Assembly (NCBI GenBank): GCA_022511025.1
Contig: JAFLSI010000003.1
Span: 1 to 51,806 of the forward strand
DNA from: Rikenella sp.
GTDB taxonomy: Bacteria > Bacteroidota > Bacteroidia > Bacteroidales > Rikenellaceae
Direction: 5' to 3'
DNA: 51,806 nucleotides
The notes beneath the pieces are model-generated. The model was not told the DNA's origin and did not search any database. It saw only the letters and a list, made by a program, of their open reading frames with translations. Positions 1-7,914 of the stretch are shown one piece after another (positions within the stretch are counted from its first letter, which is position 1; every line of letters begins with the position of its first letter). Position numbers and translations under genes: made by a program.

Positions 1-132
1 CTGCACGTTCCATTTCGGAGCAGGTGCCTCCCAATCGATTGTAATTCGGTCGGCAGTTGCTGGTTCTCCCCCCGGGACCGAACAGGATTGAATCAGAAAC
101 GCGGATATAAAACCGCATGCCACTTTTTTCAT
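1..132 (-). CDS. Lipoprotein, N-terminal part only (runs off window)
   Basis: Reading on the minus strand from ATG at 132 gives 44 codons with no stop before the window edge. Residues 1-17 form a lipoprotein signal peptide with a charged start (MKK), a hydrophobic stretch and a lipobox-like ending 'LIQSC' (Cys17). The mature start is rich in Pro, Glu and Ala and says nothing about fold. It lies directly downstream of the NVEALA peptide gene, separated by a hairpin. In Bacteroidales, NVEALA genes are often followed by lipoproteins, some of them six-bladed beta-propellers, but nothing here identifies the domain. It is not in the ORF track because it is partial. Confidence 0.7.
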   Translation of the reverse strand, partial: MKKVACGFISAFLIQSCSVPGGEPATADRITIDWEAPAPKWNVQ

Positions 133-173
133 AGAGAGACGGATTATTTTGTTATACACGCTGATACAAAATA

Positions 174-210
174 AAGGATTCTTTCATTAAATTGCGAAGA
201 AAGAATCCTT
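174..210 (-). terminator. Intergenic hairpin between NVEALA gene and lipoprotein (attenuator-like)
   Basis: A perfect 12-bp inverted repeat, AAGGATTCTTTC and GAAAGAATCCTT, encloses a 13-base loop and lies 10 bases after the NVEALA stop codon. On the minus strand it is followed by 'tattttgt', a weak T-rich tail. It could terminate most transcripts after the peptide gene, letting some through to the lipoprotein gene, or stabilise the 3' end of the upstream message. No experimental basis; the structure itself is certain. Confidence 0.6.
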
Positions 211-220
211 GTTATAGACG

Positions 221-466
221 TTAAAAAGTACACAACTCCTCTCCGCCGGCCTCACAAATTTTGATCTCCTTATCTTGAGTTATGGTCCATCTGGCTTTTC
301 CTCCGATGTTTTCTCCCTCTTCGATATCAGTCGCCAAAGCCTCGAGGTTGGCCAAAGTCAGTTCAGAGAGCGGCTCCGTGTTCCGAGTCAGCCGGTCGAT
401 TTGTAAGCCCGCTGCGCCCAATGCTGCAGCAGACAACGTCAAAACAGCAACTTTTACGTTTTTCAT
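221..466 (-). CDS. NVEALA-family secreted small peptide
   Basis: An 81-residue protein with a signal peptide (MKNVKVAVLTLSAAALGAAG) followed by 'LTLANLEALA' at residues 36-45, a variant of the NVEALA motif (Pfam NVEALA family), and a C-terminal cysteine pair (Cys71, Cys79) typical of these peptides. The motif probably marks a processing site after export; the function of the family is not established. It is followed by a hairpin and a lipoprotein gene in the same direction. The sequence upstream has a near-consensus box (TACCTTTT, plus-strand 489-496) but no perfect TAnnTTTG. The overlapping plus-strand ORF 282-485 is a shadow. Confidence 0.85.
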   Translation of the reverse strand: MKNVKVAVLTLSAAALGAAGLQIDRLTRNTEPLSELTLANLEALATDIEEGENIGGKARWTITQDKEIKICEAGGEELCTF

Positions 467-657
467 GGTTGTAAATTTTAGTTAGACAAAAAGGTAAATT
501 TTCAAACAACATTCAATTCGCTGTAAAGATATGTCTTTTTATTGTATTATCCAAAAAATATTGAACATTCTCCACCCTCCTCGGGTTCGACAAGCCGCTC
601 CCTCGTCGGATTTTGCGGCGCTCGGAATCGAAATGACGCAATTTCGGTGATTATCTG

Positions 658-665
658 TATCTTTG
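658..665 (+). promoter_or_regulatory. Bacteroidetes -7 box for the 701-5001 operon
   Basis: TATCTTTG matches TAnnTTTG exactly and lies 35 bases before the ATG at 701. No TTTG -33 element stands at 19-21 bases upstream. Confidence 0.6.
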
Positions 666-700
666 CTTGTGCAAGGCTTCGCCGGATACAGGATAAAACA

Positions 701-856
701 ATGGTCGATCGCTTGAAAAACCGCTGGAAAAAACTGACGCTGAACGAAAAACTGATGTATGGATTGGTGGTCGTGCTGGCGGTCGGGATCGTGCTGCGCT
801 GGGGAAGCCTCTCCGGAGAGGTGGCGGCGGCTTTCCGCCGTATTTTTACCCGTTAA
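701..856 (+). CDS. Small single-span membrane protein, unknown function
   Basis: A 51-residue protein: a basic N-terminal helix (MVDRLKNRWKKLTLNEKL), one hydrophobic span (about residues 19-33, 'MYGLVVVLAVGIVLRW') and a short basic tail. The ORF track starts this frame at 542, but the TATCTTTG box at 658-665 puts the likely transcript start after that, so ATG 701 is chosen. It ends six bases before the rhamnosidase start and is probably cotranscribed with it. No known domain is recognised. The charge pattern suggests the N terminus stays in the cytoplasm. It is not obviously related to sugar metabolism. Confidence 0.65.
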   Translation: MVDRLKNRWKKLTLNEKLMYGLVVVLAVGIVLRWGSLSGEVAAAFRRIFTR

Positions 857-862
857 AGAGTT

Positions 863-3562
863 ATGCGTACACAAAAATCCCTGTCGTGGAAAGCAGCCGT
901 ATGCTGGGGTGGGGCGATCCTTGTCTCGGTAGGGTCGTGCGGCGCTTCTGCCCGCTGTCGGCCTGCCGGGTTGCGCTGCGAACATTTGGCGGCTCCCATG
1001 GGGATCGATGCGGCGGCGCCACGGCTGACCTGGCGCTTGGAGGACGACCGCTTCGGGGCCTGCCAGCGGGCCTACCGGATTGTCGTCGGGACAGACTCTG
1101 TAGCCGTCGGGCGCGGTATCGGGGAGATGTGGGATTCGGGACGGGTCGCTTCGGACGGTATGCTGACGCGGTATGCCGGGAAAGCGCTGCTGCCGTTTAC
1201 CCGCTATTTCTGGCGGGTAACGGTGTGGGACAGAGACAACCGGACGGAGAACTCGCCGGTCGCCGCTTTTGAGACCGGCATGATGGAGATGGCGAACTGG
1301 CAAGGAGCCTGGATCGGCGACGGGAGAGACCCGGACTACAAGCCCGCCCCCTATTTCCGCAAAGTCTTTTCGGTGGAGAAAGCGGTGAAGTCGGCCCGGG
1401 CCTATATAGCGGCGGCCGGGCTGTACGAACTCTCCATCAACGGAGAGCGTGTGGGAGATCACCGGCTCGATCCGATGTACACCCGCTTCGACCGGCGCAA
1501 CCTTTACGTAACTTATGATGTAACCGGATGGCTGCGCACGGGGGCGAATGCCGTCGGAGTCCTATTGGGGAACGGCTGGTACAACCACCAGTCGGGAGCG
1601 GTCTGGAATTTCGACCGGGCGCCGTGGCGCAACCGGCCGGCTTTCTGTTTCGACCTGCGGATCGAATACGAAGACGGAACGCACGAGGTGGTCGCCTCCG
1701 GTCTCGACTGGAAAACCTCCGGCGGTCCGCTTCGCTTTAACAGCATCTACACCTCGGAACATTACGATGCCTCGCAGGAGCAGCCGGGGTGGGACACGCC
1801 GGAGTTCGACGACAGCGCATGGCACGGGGTCGGCTACCGGAGTGCTCCGTCGGCCTGTGTGGCCGCCCAACAGGTGGTGCCGATTCGCCGCACGGCGGAA
1901 TACCGTCCGGTCGCTTTTCGGCGCTTGAGCGATACGAGCTGGCTCTATGATTTCGGGCAAAATATGGCCGGCATAACCCGGCTGAAGGTCTCCGGAGAGC
2001 GGGGCACCCGTATCCGGATCGTACACGCCGAACGGTTGCGGCCCGATGGCCATGCCGACCTCTCCAACATCGATGTCTATTTTCGGCCGAAAGAGCCGGA
2101 GGATCTTTTCCAAACCGATGTCGTGGTGCTGAGCGGAGGGGCGGAGGATGAATTTGCCGCCCGTTTCAACTACAAAGGCTTTCGGTATGCAGAGGTGATC
2201 GCCGACCGGCCGGTGGCGCTGTCGCCGGAGAGTCTGACGGCCTACGCCCAGCACAGCGATGTGGAGCCGAAAGGGAGAATCGCCACTTCGAACCGGTTGA
2301 TCGAACGGCTCTGGGAGGCGACGAACCGCTCCTATCTCTCCAACCTGATGGGCTACCCGACCGACTGTCCCCAGCGGGAGAAGAACGGATGGACCGGAGA
2401 CGGTCATCTGGCGATCGAGACGGCGCTGTACAACTACGACGGCATTACGGTCTACGAAAAGTGGCTGGCGGATCACCGGGACGAACAGCAGCCCAACGGC
2501 GTGCTGCCGGACATCGTGCCGACCGGAGGCTGGGGGTACGGGACGGAAAACGGATTGGACTGGACCAGCACGATTGCCTTGATTCCGTGGAATCTCTACC
2601 TTTTCTACGGCGATCCGACCCCTTTGCAGGCTTGTTACGAATCCATCAAACGCTATGTGGACTATGTCGACCGCCGGAGTCCGGAGGGGCTGACGGCTTG
2701 GGGGCGGGGCGACTGGGTGCCGGTCCGGTCGCAGTCGGTCAAGGAGCTGACTTCGTCGGTCTATTTTTATGTCGATGCAACGATTCTGGCCCGGGCGGCC
2801 GAATGGTTCGGAACGGAGGAGGAGCGGTTGCGATACGCGGCTTTGGCGGATAAAATCCGGGAGGCGGTCAACCGGAAATATTTGGATCGCGAAACCGGAA
2901 TCTATGCGCAGGGAACGCAAACGGAACTGAGCGTCCCGCTGTACTGGGGGGTCGTGCCGGAGGAGCTGCGCTCCAAAGTGGCCGAGCAGCTGGCCCGGCG
3001 GGTGGCGGAGGCGGATTACCACCTCGATGTCGGTGTGTTGGGAGCTAAGGCGATCCTCAGCGCTTTGAGCGAAAACGGACAGGTCGAAACGGCCTATCGG
3101 GTGGCGGTTCGGACGACCTACCCGTCGTGGGGCTGGTGGATCGTGAACGGAGCCACTACCCTCTTGGAAAACTGGGACTTGCAGGCTACGCGCGACATAT
3201 CGGACAACCACATGATGTTCGGCGGGATCGGCGGCTGGTTCTTCCGGGGTTTAGGCGGGATCGAACCCGATCCGGAGGCTCCGGGATTCAAACATATCGT
3301 GCTGCATCCGGCTTTGGTCGGTCCCGACCGCTTCGAGGCGAGCCACGATTCCCCTTACGGCCGGATCGTGTCGGGCTGGGAGCGTCGGGGGGCGCGGGTG
3401 ATTTACCGGGTTACGGTGCCGCCCAACAGTACGGCGACTTTGTACTGTCCGCCCCATGTCCGCGGAGCGAGGAGGCAAAAGCTGGAGGCCGGCTCGTATG
3501 AATTCGACTGGGAGGTCGTGCGCTGGTTCTCCGGGGAGGAGGCGGAAAACGAAAACAGATAA
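863..3562 (+). CDS. GH78 family alpha-L-rhamnosidase, lipoprotein
   Basis: An 899-residue protein of the length usual for bacterial GH78 enzymes, which release terminal alpha-L-rhamnose from glycans. The N terminus is a signal with a possible lipobox ending at Cys26 (VGSC), so it is probably anchored in the envelope. Next come the N-terminal beta-sandwich domains (about 40-400), the (alpha/alpha)6 barrel (about 460-790) and a C-terminal beta domain. The motif 'DCPQREKNGWTGDGH' near residue 500 is the Bacteroidetes version of the GH78 catalytic loop and carries the acidic residues. The GH125 gene follows after 17 bases. No SusC/SusD pair is present, so this is not a standard polysaccharide utilisation locus within the window. 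Confidence 0.93.
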   Translation: MRTQKSLSWKAAVCWGGAILVSVGSCGASARCRPAGLRCEHLAAPMGIDAAAPRLTWRLEDDRFGACQRAYRIVVGTDSVAVGRGIGEMWDSGRVASDGMLTRYAGKALLPFTRYFWRVTVWDRDNRTENSPVAAFETGMMEMANWQGAWIGDGRDPDYKPAPYFRKVFSVEKAVKSARAYIAAAGLYELSINGERVGDHRLDPMYTRFDRRNLYVTYDVTGWLRTGANAVGVLLGNGWYNHQSGAVWNFDRAPWRNRPAFCFDLRIEYEDGTHEVVASGLDWKTSGGPLRFNSIYTSEHYDASQEQPGWDTPEFDDSAWHGVGYRSAPSACVAAQQVVPIRRTAEYRPVAFRRLSDTSWLYDFGQNMAGITRLKVSGERGTRIRIVHAERLRPDGHADLSNIDVYFRPKEPEDLFQTDVVVLSGGAEDEFAARFNYKGFRYAEVIADRPVALSPESLTAYAQHSDVEPKGRIATSNRLIERLWEATNRSYLSNLMGYPTDCPQREKNGWTGDGHLAIETALYNYDGITVYEKWLADHRDEQQPNGVLPDIVPTGGWGYGTENGLDWTSTIALIPWNLYLFYGDPTPLQACYESIKRYVDYVDRRSPEGLTAWGRGDWVPVRSQSVKELTSSVYFYVDATILARAAEWFGTEEERLRYAALADKIREAVNRKYLDRETGIYAQGTQTELSVPLYWGVVPEELRSKVAEQLARRVAEADYHLDVGVLGAKAILSALSENGQVETAYRVAVRTTYPSWGWWIVNGATTLLENWDLQATRDISDNHMMFGGIGGWFFRGLGGIEPDPEAPGFKHIVLHPALVGPDRFEASHDSPYGRIVSGWERRGARVIYRVTVPPNSTATLYCPPHVRGARRQKLEAGSYEFDWEVVRWFSGEEAENENR

Positions 3563-3579
3563 TCACAGCATAACAGGGT

Positions 3580-5001
3580 ATGTCGATGAAAAAGGGGATG
3601 TTGCTGTTCGGAGCAGCGCTTTGCTGCTGGAGCGGTTCGACGGCGCGGGAATACCGTTCCGGACGTCCGGACGAGAGGGATCGGCTCTTCGTCTCGGAGG
3701 CGGTCGAACGGAAAATCGAAGAGGTGCAGCGGCTGCTGACGAACAAAAAATTAGCCTGGATGTTCGCGAACTGCTTTCCGAACACCTTGGAGACGACGGT
3801 TCACTATCGCCGGGATACGGTGGACGGATTGGACGATACGTTCGTCTATACGGGCGATATTCATGCCATGTGGCTGCGCGATGCGAGCGCCCAAGTGTGG
3901 CCTTACGTGCAGTTAGCCAACGAGGACGAGGCGCTGCGGCGGATGCTGGCCGGCGTGATCAACCGCCAGTTCAAGTTGATTCATATCGACCGCTATGCCA
4001 ACGCCTTCAACGACGGACCTGTCGGGGGAGAATGGATGTCCGACCTGACGGAGATGAATCCGCATGTCCACGAACGCAAGTGGGAGATCGATTCGCACTG
4101 CTATCCGATCCGGCTGGCCCACCGCTACTGGAAAGAGACGGGGGATACGTCGGTCTTCGGCCGGGTGTGGCTCGATGCGATTGCGGACATTCTGTCGACG
4201 TTCCGCGAACAGCAGCGCAAGGAGGGGTTGGGACCCTATGCGTTCATGCGCCGGACGGAACGGCAGTTGGATACCAAATGCTGCAACGGCTTCGGCAATC
4301 CGGTCCGGCCGGTCGGGTTGATCGTCTCTTCGTTCCGGCCGTCGGACGATGCCACGACATTCGACTTTTTGGTGCCCTCCAACTTCTTTGCGGTCAGTTC
4401 GCTGCGCAAAGCGGCCGAGATTCTGGAAACGGTCAACCGAAACCGGGAGTTGGCGGCCGAATGTTCGGCGCTGGCCGACGAGGTGGAGGAGGCCTTGCGA
4501 AAATATGCGGTCGTGGATCATCCGGTCTACGGCAAGATTTATGCTTACGAGGTGGACGGTTTCGGCAATGCGTTCCTGATGGACGATGCCAATGTGCCGA
4601 GTTTGCTGGCGATGCCTTATTTGGGCGATGTGGAGCGCGACGATACGGTCTATCGGAACACCCGGCGTTTCGTCTGGAGCCGGGACAACCCTTACTTTTT
4701 CAGCGGGCAGGCGGGCGAAGGGATCGGCGGCCCTCATGTCGGGTACGACATGATCTGGCCGATGAGCATCATGATGCGCGCGTTCACCTCCGACGACGAT
4801 GCCGAGATCGAACGGTGCATCGAAATGCTGCTGACGACGGATGCCGGTACGGGGTTCATGCACGAGTCGTTCCACAAGGACGATGCCTCGCGGTTTACGC
4901 GGGCGTGGTTCGCCTGGCAGAATACGCTGTTCGGCGAATTGATCCTGAAGTTGATCGGAGAGGGCAAACTCGACCTGCTCAATTCCATTCGGGTCGAATA
5001 G
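3580..5001 (+). CDS. GH125 family exo-alpha-1,6-mannosidase-like glycosidase
   Basis: A 473-residue exported protein (signal MKKGMLLFGAALCCWSGSTA) whose body matches glycoside hydrolase family 125, single-domain (alpha/alpha)6 enzymes that remove non-reducing alpha-1,6-linked mannose from N-glycan or mannan-type chains. Diagnostic stretches are 'GDIHAMWLRDASAQVWPY' (about residues 90-107), 'NDGPVGGEWMSDL' and 'EIDSHCYPI'. The start may be the first ATG (3580) or the one two codons later. It lies 17 bases after GH78, so both enzymes are likely made together. The pairing of rhamnosidase and mannosidase suggests host or plant glycan trimming, which is inference. Confidence 0.92.
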   Translation: MSMKKGMLLFGAALCCWSGSTAREYRSGRPDERDRLFVSEAVERKIEEVQRLLTNKKLAWMFANCFPNTLETTVHYRRDTVDGLDDTFVYTGDIHAMWLRDASAQVWPYVQLANEDEALRRMLAGVINRQFKLIHIDRYANAFNDGPVGGEWMSDLTEMNPHVHERKWEIDSHCYPIRLAHRYWKETGDTSVFGRVWLDAIADILSTFREQQRKEGLGPYAFMRRTERQLDTKCCNGFGNPVRPVGLIVSSFRPSDDATTFDFLVPSNFFAVSSLRKAAEILETVNRNRELAAECSALADEVEEALRKYAVVDHPVYGKIYAYEVDGFGNAFLMDDANVPSLLAMPYLGDVERDDTVYRNTRRFVWSRDNPYFFSGQAGEGIGGPHVGYDMIWPMSIMMRAFTSDDDAEIERCIEMLLTTDAGTGFMHESFHKDDASRFTRAWFAWQNTLFGELILKLIGEGKLDLLNSIRVE

Positions 5002-5009
5002 GCGAACGG

Positions 5010-5047
5010 GGGCGGAGGTATATTGGGACTCCCCCCCTACTCCGCCC
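5010..5047. terminator. Inverted repeat between convergent GH125 and oxidoreductase genes
   Basis: GGGCGGAG (5010-5017) and CTCCGCCC (5040-5047) can pair across a 22-base loop containing C7. The right arm enters the 3' end of the gamma-subunit gene. There is no T-run, so a role as shared terminator is only a guess. Confidence 0.3.
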
Positions 5048-5582
5048 GCTTCACCAATTCCATCCCCCGGCGCAGCGCCGCTTCGTTGGCCGGGATCATC
5101 TTGTGTGCCCGCTCCGGCAGCGAATGCCTCAGCCCTTCGATTACGTTTTCGATCGTTACCAACGGTTTGATTTGCAGGAAAGCTCCCAAAACGAACATGT
5201 TGAATACCTTGGCATTCCCGCTTCGCGCCGCTTCGACCGCGGCGTCGATGGTGTACACCGCCAAATCCTGCCTGTGCGGCGGGCGGGTGATCCCGTTCGG
5301 GTCGTAAAGCAACGTTCCGCCCGGCTTGACAGACTCCTCGAACTTGTCCAACGACTGCTGGTTCAGCACGATTCCCGTGTCGAACTCCTGCAACACCGGC
5401 GAACTGATCTTCCGGTCGCTCAGAATGACCGTTACGTTGGCCGTCCCGCCCCGCATCTCCGGTCCGTATGAGGGAATCCAACTCACCTCCTGACCCTGCA
5501 TGACGCCCGAATAGGCCAGTATCTTTCCCATCGACAAAACGCCCTGACCGCCGAAACCGGCTATAATGATCTCCTCTTTCAT
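5037..5582 (-). CDS. 2-oxoacid:ferredoxin oxidoreductase, gamma subunit
   Basis: 181 residues matching the gamma domain of pyruvate/ketoisovalerate:ferredoxin oxidoreductases. The N-terminal 'IIIAGFGGQGVLSMGKILAYSG' is the family's signature and 'YGPEMRGGTANVTVILSD' follows. The subunit helps bind CoA and completes the cytoplasmic complex that decarboxylates a 2-oxoacid to acyl-CoA while reducing ferredoxin. It is the last gene of the order 4Fe-4S, alpha, beta, gamma on the minus strand, 28 bases after beta. The substrate cannot be fixed from sequence: branched-chain 2-oxoacids (Vor) and 2-oxoglutarate (Kor) enzymes share this architecture. Confidence 0.93.
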   Translation of the reverse strand: MKEEIIIAGFGGQGVLSMGKILAYSGVMQGQEVSWIPSYGPEMRGGTANVTVILSDRKISSPVLQEFDTGIVLNQQSLDKFEESVKPGGTLLYDPNGITRPPHRQDLAVYTIDAAVEAARSGNAKVFNMFVLGAFLQIKPLVTIENVIEGLRHSLPERAHKMIPANEAALRRGMELVKRAE

Positions 5583-5610
5583 ACGCGTGTAGTGTCTGTT
5601 GTGGTGTCGG

Positions 5611-6414
5611 TTATTCCTGCGCCGCTTTCTGTGCGGCGAGGTCTTTCAGCTCCCCTAACGGATAGACGGCGTGCATGTTCTCCTCCATCCACCGGTTGGC
5701 CGCCACCGGCGGCATTTTCCACCCCGAATTGCAGGTCGCCACGATCTCGACAAAGGAAAATCCGCGGTTGTGGATCGAGTTGTCGAACGCTTTTTTGATC
5801 GACTTCTTGGCCTGCCGCACATGGGCCGGCGTGTCGACGCTCTGCCGCGCCACGTACGTTACCCCGTCCAACAAGGTCAGCATGTCGGCCACTTTGAACG
5901 GATAGCCGTTCAGGGCGGCATCCCGTCCCATCGGTGTCGTGGCGGTCTTCATTCCCAGCAGCGTGGTCGGTGCCATCTGTCCTCCGGTCATCCCGTAAAT
6001 GGCGTTGTTGATGAAGATGATCGCGATGTTGTCGCCCCGGTTGGCCGCATGAATGGCTTCGGCCGTCCCGATCGCGGCCAAGTCCCCGTCGCCTTGGTAG
6101 GTGAAGACGAGTTTGTCGGGACAGAGCCGCTTCATCGCTGTCGCCACCGAGGGTGCCCGGCCGTGCGAGGCCTGTACCCAGTCTATGTCGATGTAGTTGT
6201 ACAGAAAAGCCGCGCAACCCACCGGGGTAATCCCGATCGCCTGCTCTTCCGCCTCCAGTTCGTCGATCGCTTCGGCCACCAACCGGTGCACCGTGCCGTG
6301 CGAACACCCCGGACAGTAGTGCATCGTGGCGTCCAACAGCAGCCTCGGCCGGCCGTGCACCTTTTCGGCCTCTGTCCCGGCCGGGTCTAACAGGAGAGTC
6401 TGTTCGGTCATCAT
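5611..6414 (-). CDS. 2-oxoacid:ferredoxin oxidoreductase, beta subunit (TPP-binding)
   Basis: 267 residues. The thiamine diphosphate site is visible as 'GDGDLAAIG' followed by 'FINNAIYGMTGGQ' (the GDG-N motif). 'HYCPGCSHG' near residue 33 is the usual start of the beta subunit and supplies cluster-binding or structural cysteines. Catalysis occurs at the interface with alpha. The start ATG overlaps the alpha stop codon (ATGA), a sign of coupled translation. A second in-frame ATG comes immediately after, so the exact start is uncertain by one codon. Confidence 0.94.
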   Translation of the reverse strand: MMTEQTLLLDPAGTEAEKVHGRPRLLLDATMHYCPGCSHGTVHRLVAEAIDELEAEEQAIGITPVGCAAFLYNYIDIDWVQASHGRAPSVATAMKRLCPDKLVFTYQGDGDLAAIGTAEAIHAANRGDNIAIIFINNAIYGMTGGQMAPTTLLGMKTATTPMGRDAALNGYPFKVADMLTLLDGVTYVARQSVDTPAHVRQAKKSIKKAFDNSIHNRGFSFVEIVATCNSGWKMPPVAANRWMEENMHAVYPLGELKDLAAQKAAQE

Positions 6415-7514
6415 TGCAGTCCTCCGGTTTCGGTCATCAATCGTTTGAGTGCGTCATACACCTCGCGCGGCGAGTGGATAATCCCTCCGGTGCGTCCGAA
6501 GTGGCGCACCGGCAGGCGGGCATCCCCTGCCGCCGACCGGACGTCTTCGATCATCTGCCCCATGCTCAGCTCCACCGACAGGAATCCCCGCACGCCTCTC
6601 TCTACGGCCCGGCGAATCGCCCCGGCCGGGAAAGGAAACAGCGTGATCGGCCGGATCAGACCCACGCGCAGCCCCTCGCTCCGTGCATCTTCCACCACTT
6701 TGGCGCAGATCCGGGACGACACTCCGTAAGCCACCAAAATATACTCCGCATCCGCCGTTTCGATCTCTTCGCACCGCACCTCATCGCGTTCCATCCGGTC
6801 GTATTTTTCCTGCAACTTGCGGTTGTGCCGCTCCATCGTCTCCGGGTCGATATAACACGAGGTAACGATATTCCGTGCTTTCCGCTCCGATCCCTTGCCC
6901 AGCGCGGCCCACGGGCACTCCTTGCGGATCTGCGCTTCGGTTCGCCGCGGTTTCTGCGGACTCAGCTTCACCTTTTCCATCATCTGCCCGATCACCCCGT
7001 CCGCCAAAATCACTACCGGATTCAGGTACTTGAAAGCCAGATCGAAAGCCAGCTCCACAAAATCGTTCATCTCCTGCACCGAATTGGGGGCCAGCACCGG
7101 CGTCCGGTAGTCGCCGTGTCCTCCTCCCTTCACCACTTGAAAATAGTCGGCCTGCGAAGCCTGTATCGTTCCTAAGCCCGGCCCGCCGCGCGATACGTCG
7201 ATCACGACGCAGGGCAGCTCCGCTCCCGCCAAATAGGAGAGTCCTTCGCACATCAGCGACAGCCCCGGACTCGATGTGGAGGTCATAACCCGTTTCCCCG
7301 CCGAGGCGCCGCCGTAAACCATGTTGATCGAGGCCACTTCGCTCTCGGCCTGCAGAACGACCATGCCGGTGGTCTCCCACGGACGCAGTTCGGTCAGTGT
7401 TTCCAAGACTTCGGACTGCGGGGTGATCGGGTATCCGAAGTAGCCGTCGGCGCCGCACCGTATGGCGGCGTAGGCCAGCACTTCGTTTCCTTTCATCAGT
7501 TTTATATCTTCCAT
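6411..7514 (-). CDS. vorB: 2-oxoacid:ferredoxin oxidoreductase, alpha subunit (VorB-like)
   Basis: 367 residues. The N-terminal domain has the typical 'GYPITPQSEVLE' and 'QAESEVASINMVYGGASAGKRVMTSTSSPGLSLM' segments of the alpha (pyrimidine-binding) subunit; the C-terminal transketolase-like domain starts near residue 240. It is most like the subunit named VorB in 3-methyl-2-oxobutanoate (ketoisovalerate) oxidoreductase, but 2-oxoglutarate specificity is also possible. It follows the 4Fe-4S subunit with no spacer and overlaps beta by four bases. In a fermentative anaerobe the complex either supplies reduced ferredoxin from branched-chain amino acid breakdown or carries out reductive carboxylation. 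Confidence 0.92.
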   Translation of the reverse strand: MEDIKLMKGNEVLAYAAIRCGADGYFGYPITPQSEVLETLTELRPWETTGMVVLQAESEVASINMVYGGASAGKRVMTSTSSPGLSLMCEGLSYLAGAELPCVVIDVSRGGPGLGTIQASQADYFQVVKGGGHGDYRTPVLAPNSVQEMNDFVELAFDLAFKYLNPVVILADGVIGQMMEKVKLSPQKPRRTEAQIRKECPWAALGKGSERKARNIVTSCYIDPETMERHNRKLQEKYDRMERDEVRCEEIETADAEYILVAYGVSSRICAKVVEDARSEGLRVGLIRPITLFPFPAGAIRRAVERGVRGFLSVELSMGQMIEDVRSAAGDARLPVRHFGRTGGIIHSPREVYDALKRLMTETGGLQ

Positions 7515-7745
7515 CTATGCTTGTTTTTTCGCTCTGTAAACGACGATGCAGCTGTCCGGACACACCACGGCGCACCCGGCGCATCCGATGCAGGACTCCG
7601 GCGAGACCATGTAACAGTAGTTGTAGCCTTTCGAGTTCACCTGAGGATTCAGGCCGATGGTCTGTGTCGGACAGGCTTCGATGCAGACGCCGCATCCTTT
7701 GCAGCGTTCGGTGTCTACCACGATTGTCCCCTTGATTTTTGCCAT
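7515..7745 (-). CDS. 2-oxoacid:ferredoxin oxidoreductase, 4Fe-4S (delta) subunit
   Basis: 76 residues with two 4Fe-4S motifs: 'CKGCGVCIEACP' and 'CIGCAGCAVVCP'. Such small ferredoxin subunits pass electrons from the TPP centre to free ferredoxin. It is the first gene of the operon. It has one of the few recognisable Shine-Dalgarno sequences here, 'gggagga' about 10 bases before the ATG, and a TACCTTTG promoter box about 40 bases upstream. Confidence 0.94.
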   Translation of the reverse strand: MAKIKGTIVVDTERCKGCGVCIEACPTQTIGLNPQVNSKGYNYCYMVSPESCIGCAGCAVVCPDSCIVVYRAKKQA

Positions 7746-7783
7746 AGCGTGCGTTCCTCCCTGTTTTCACCAACTTGGACGTC

Positions 7784-7791
7784 CAAAGGTA
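7784..7791 (-). promoter_or_regulatory. -7 box for the 2-oxoacid oxidoreductase operon
   Basis: TACCTTTG on the minus strand, 38 bases before the ATG at 7745. It is a full match to TAnnTTTG, downstream of the terminator at 7852-7885, so the operon is its own unit. Confidence 0.6.
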
Positions 7792-7851
7792 TTCCGAATG
7801 TTGCACCGTGGAGGGGATATTTTGGATTTTCGTACGGTATCCAAACAAAAT

Positions 7852-7885
7852 AAAAAGAGAGTAACTTATTGTTACTCTCTTTTTT
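7852..7885 (-). terminator. Rho-independent terminator of serC-serA-DUF1015
   Basis: AAAAAGAGAGTAAC and GTTACTCTCTTTTTT form a perfect stem around the loop 'ttatt'. On the minus strand the right arm ends in TTTTTATTTTG. It lies 30 bases after the DUF1015 stop. Confidence 0.88.
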
Positions 7886-7914
7886 ATAAATCGTTTAATA
7901 AGGAGTCCAATCGT

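Noticed and set aside
1562-3211. 549-residue minus-strand ORF opposite the rhamnosidase gene
   Set aside because: A long shadow ORF caused by high GC; Arg/Pro/His-rich with no domain, fully opposite a well-supported GH78 gene.
3456-5471. 671-residue plus ORF
   Set aside because: Runs over the end of GH78, all of GH125 and into convergent genes in another frame; composition is shadow-like (Arg, Gly rich).
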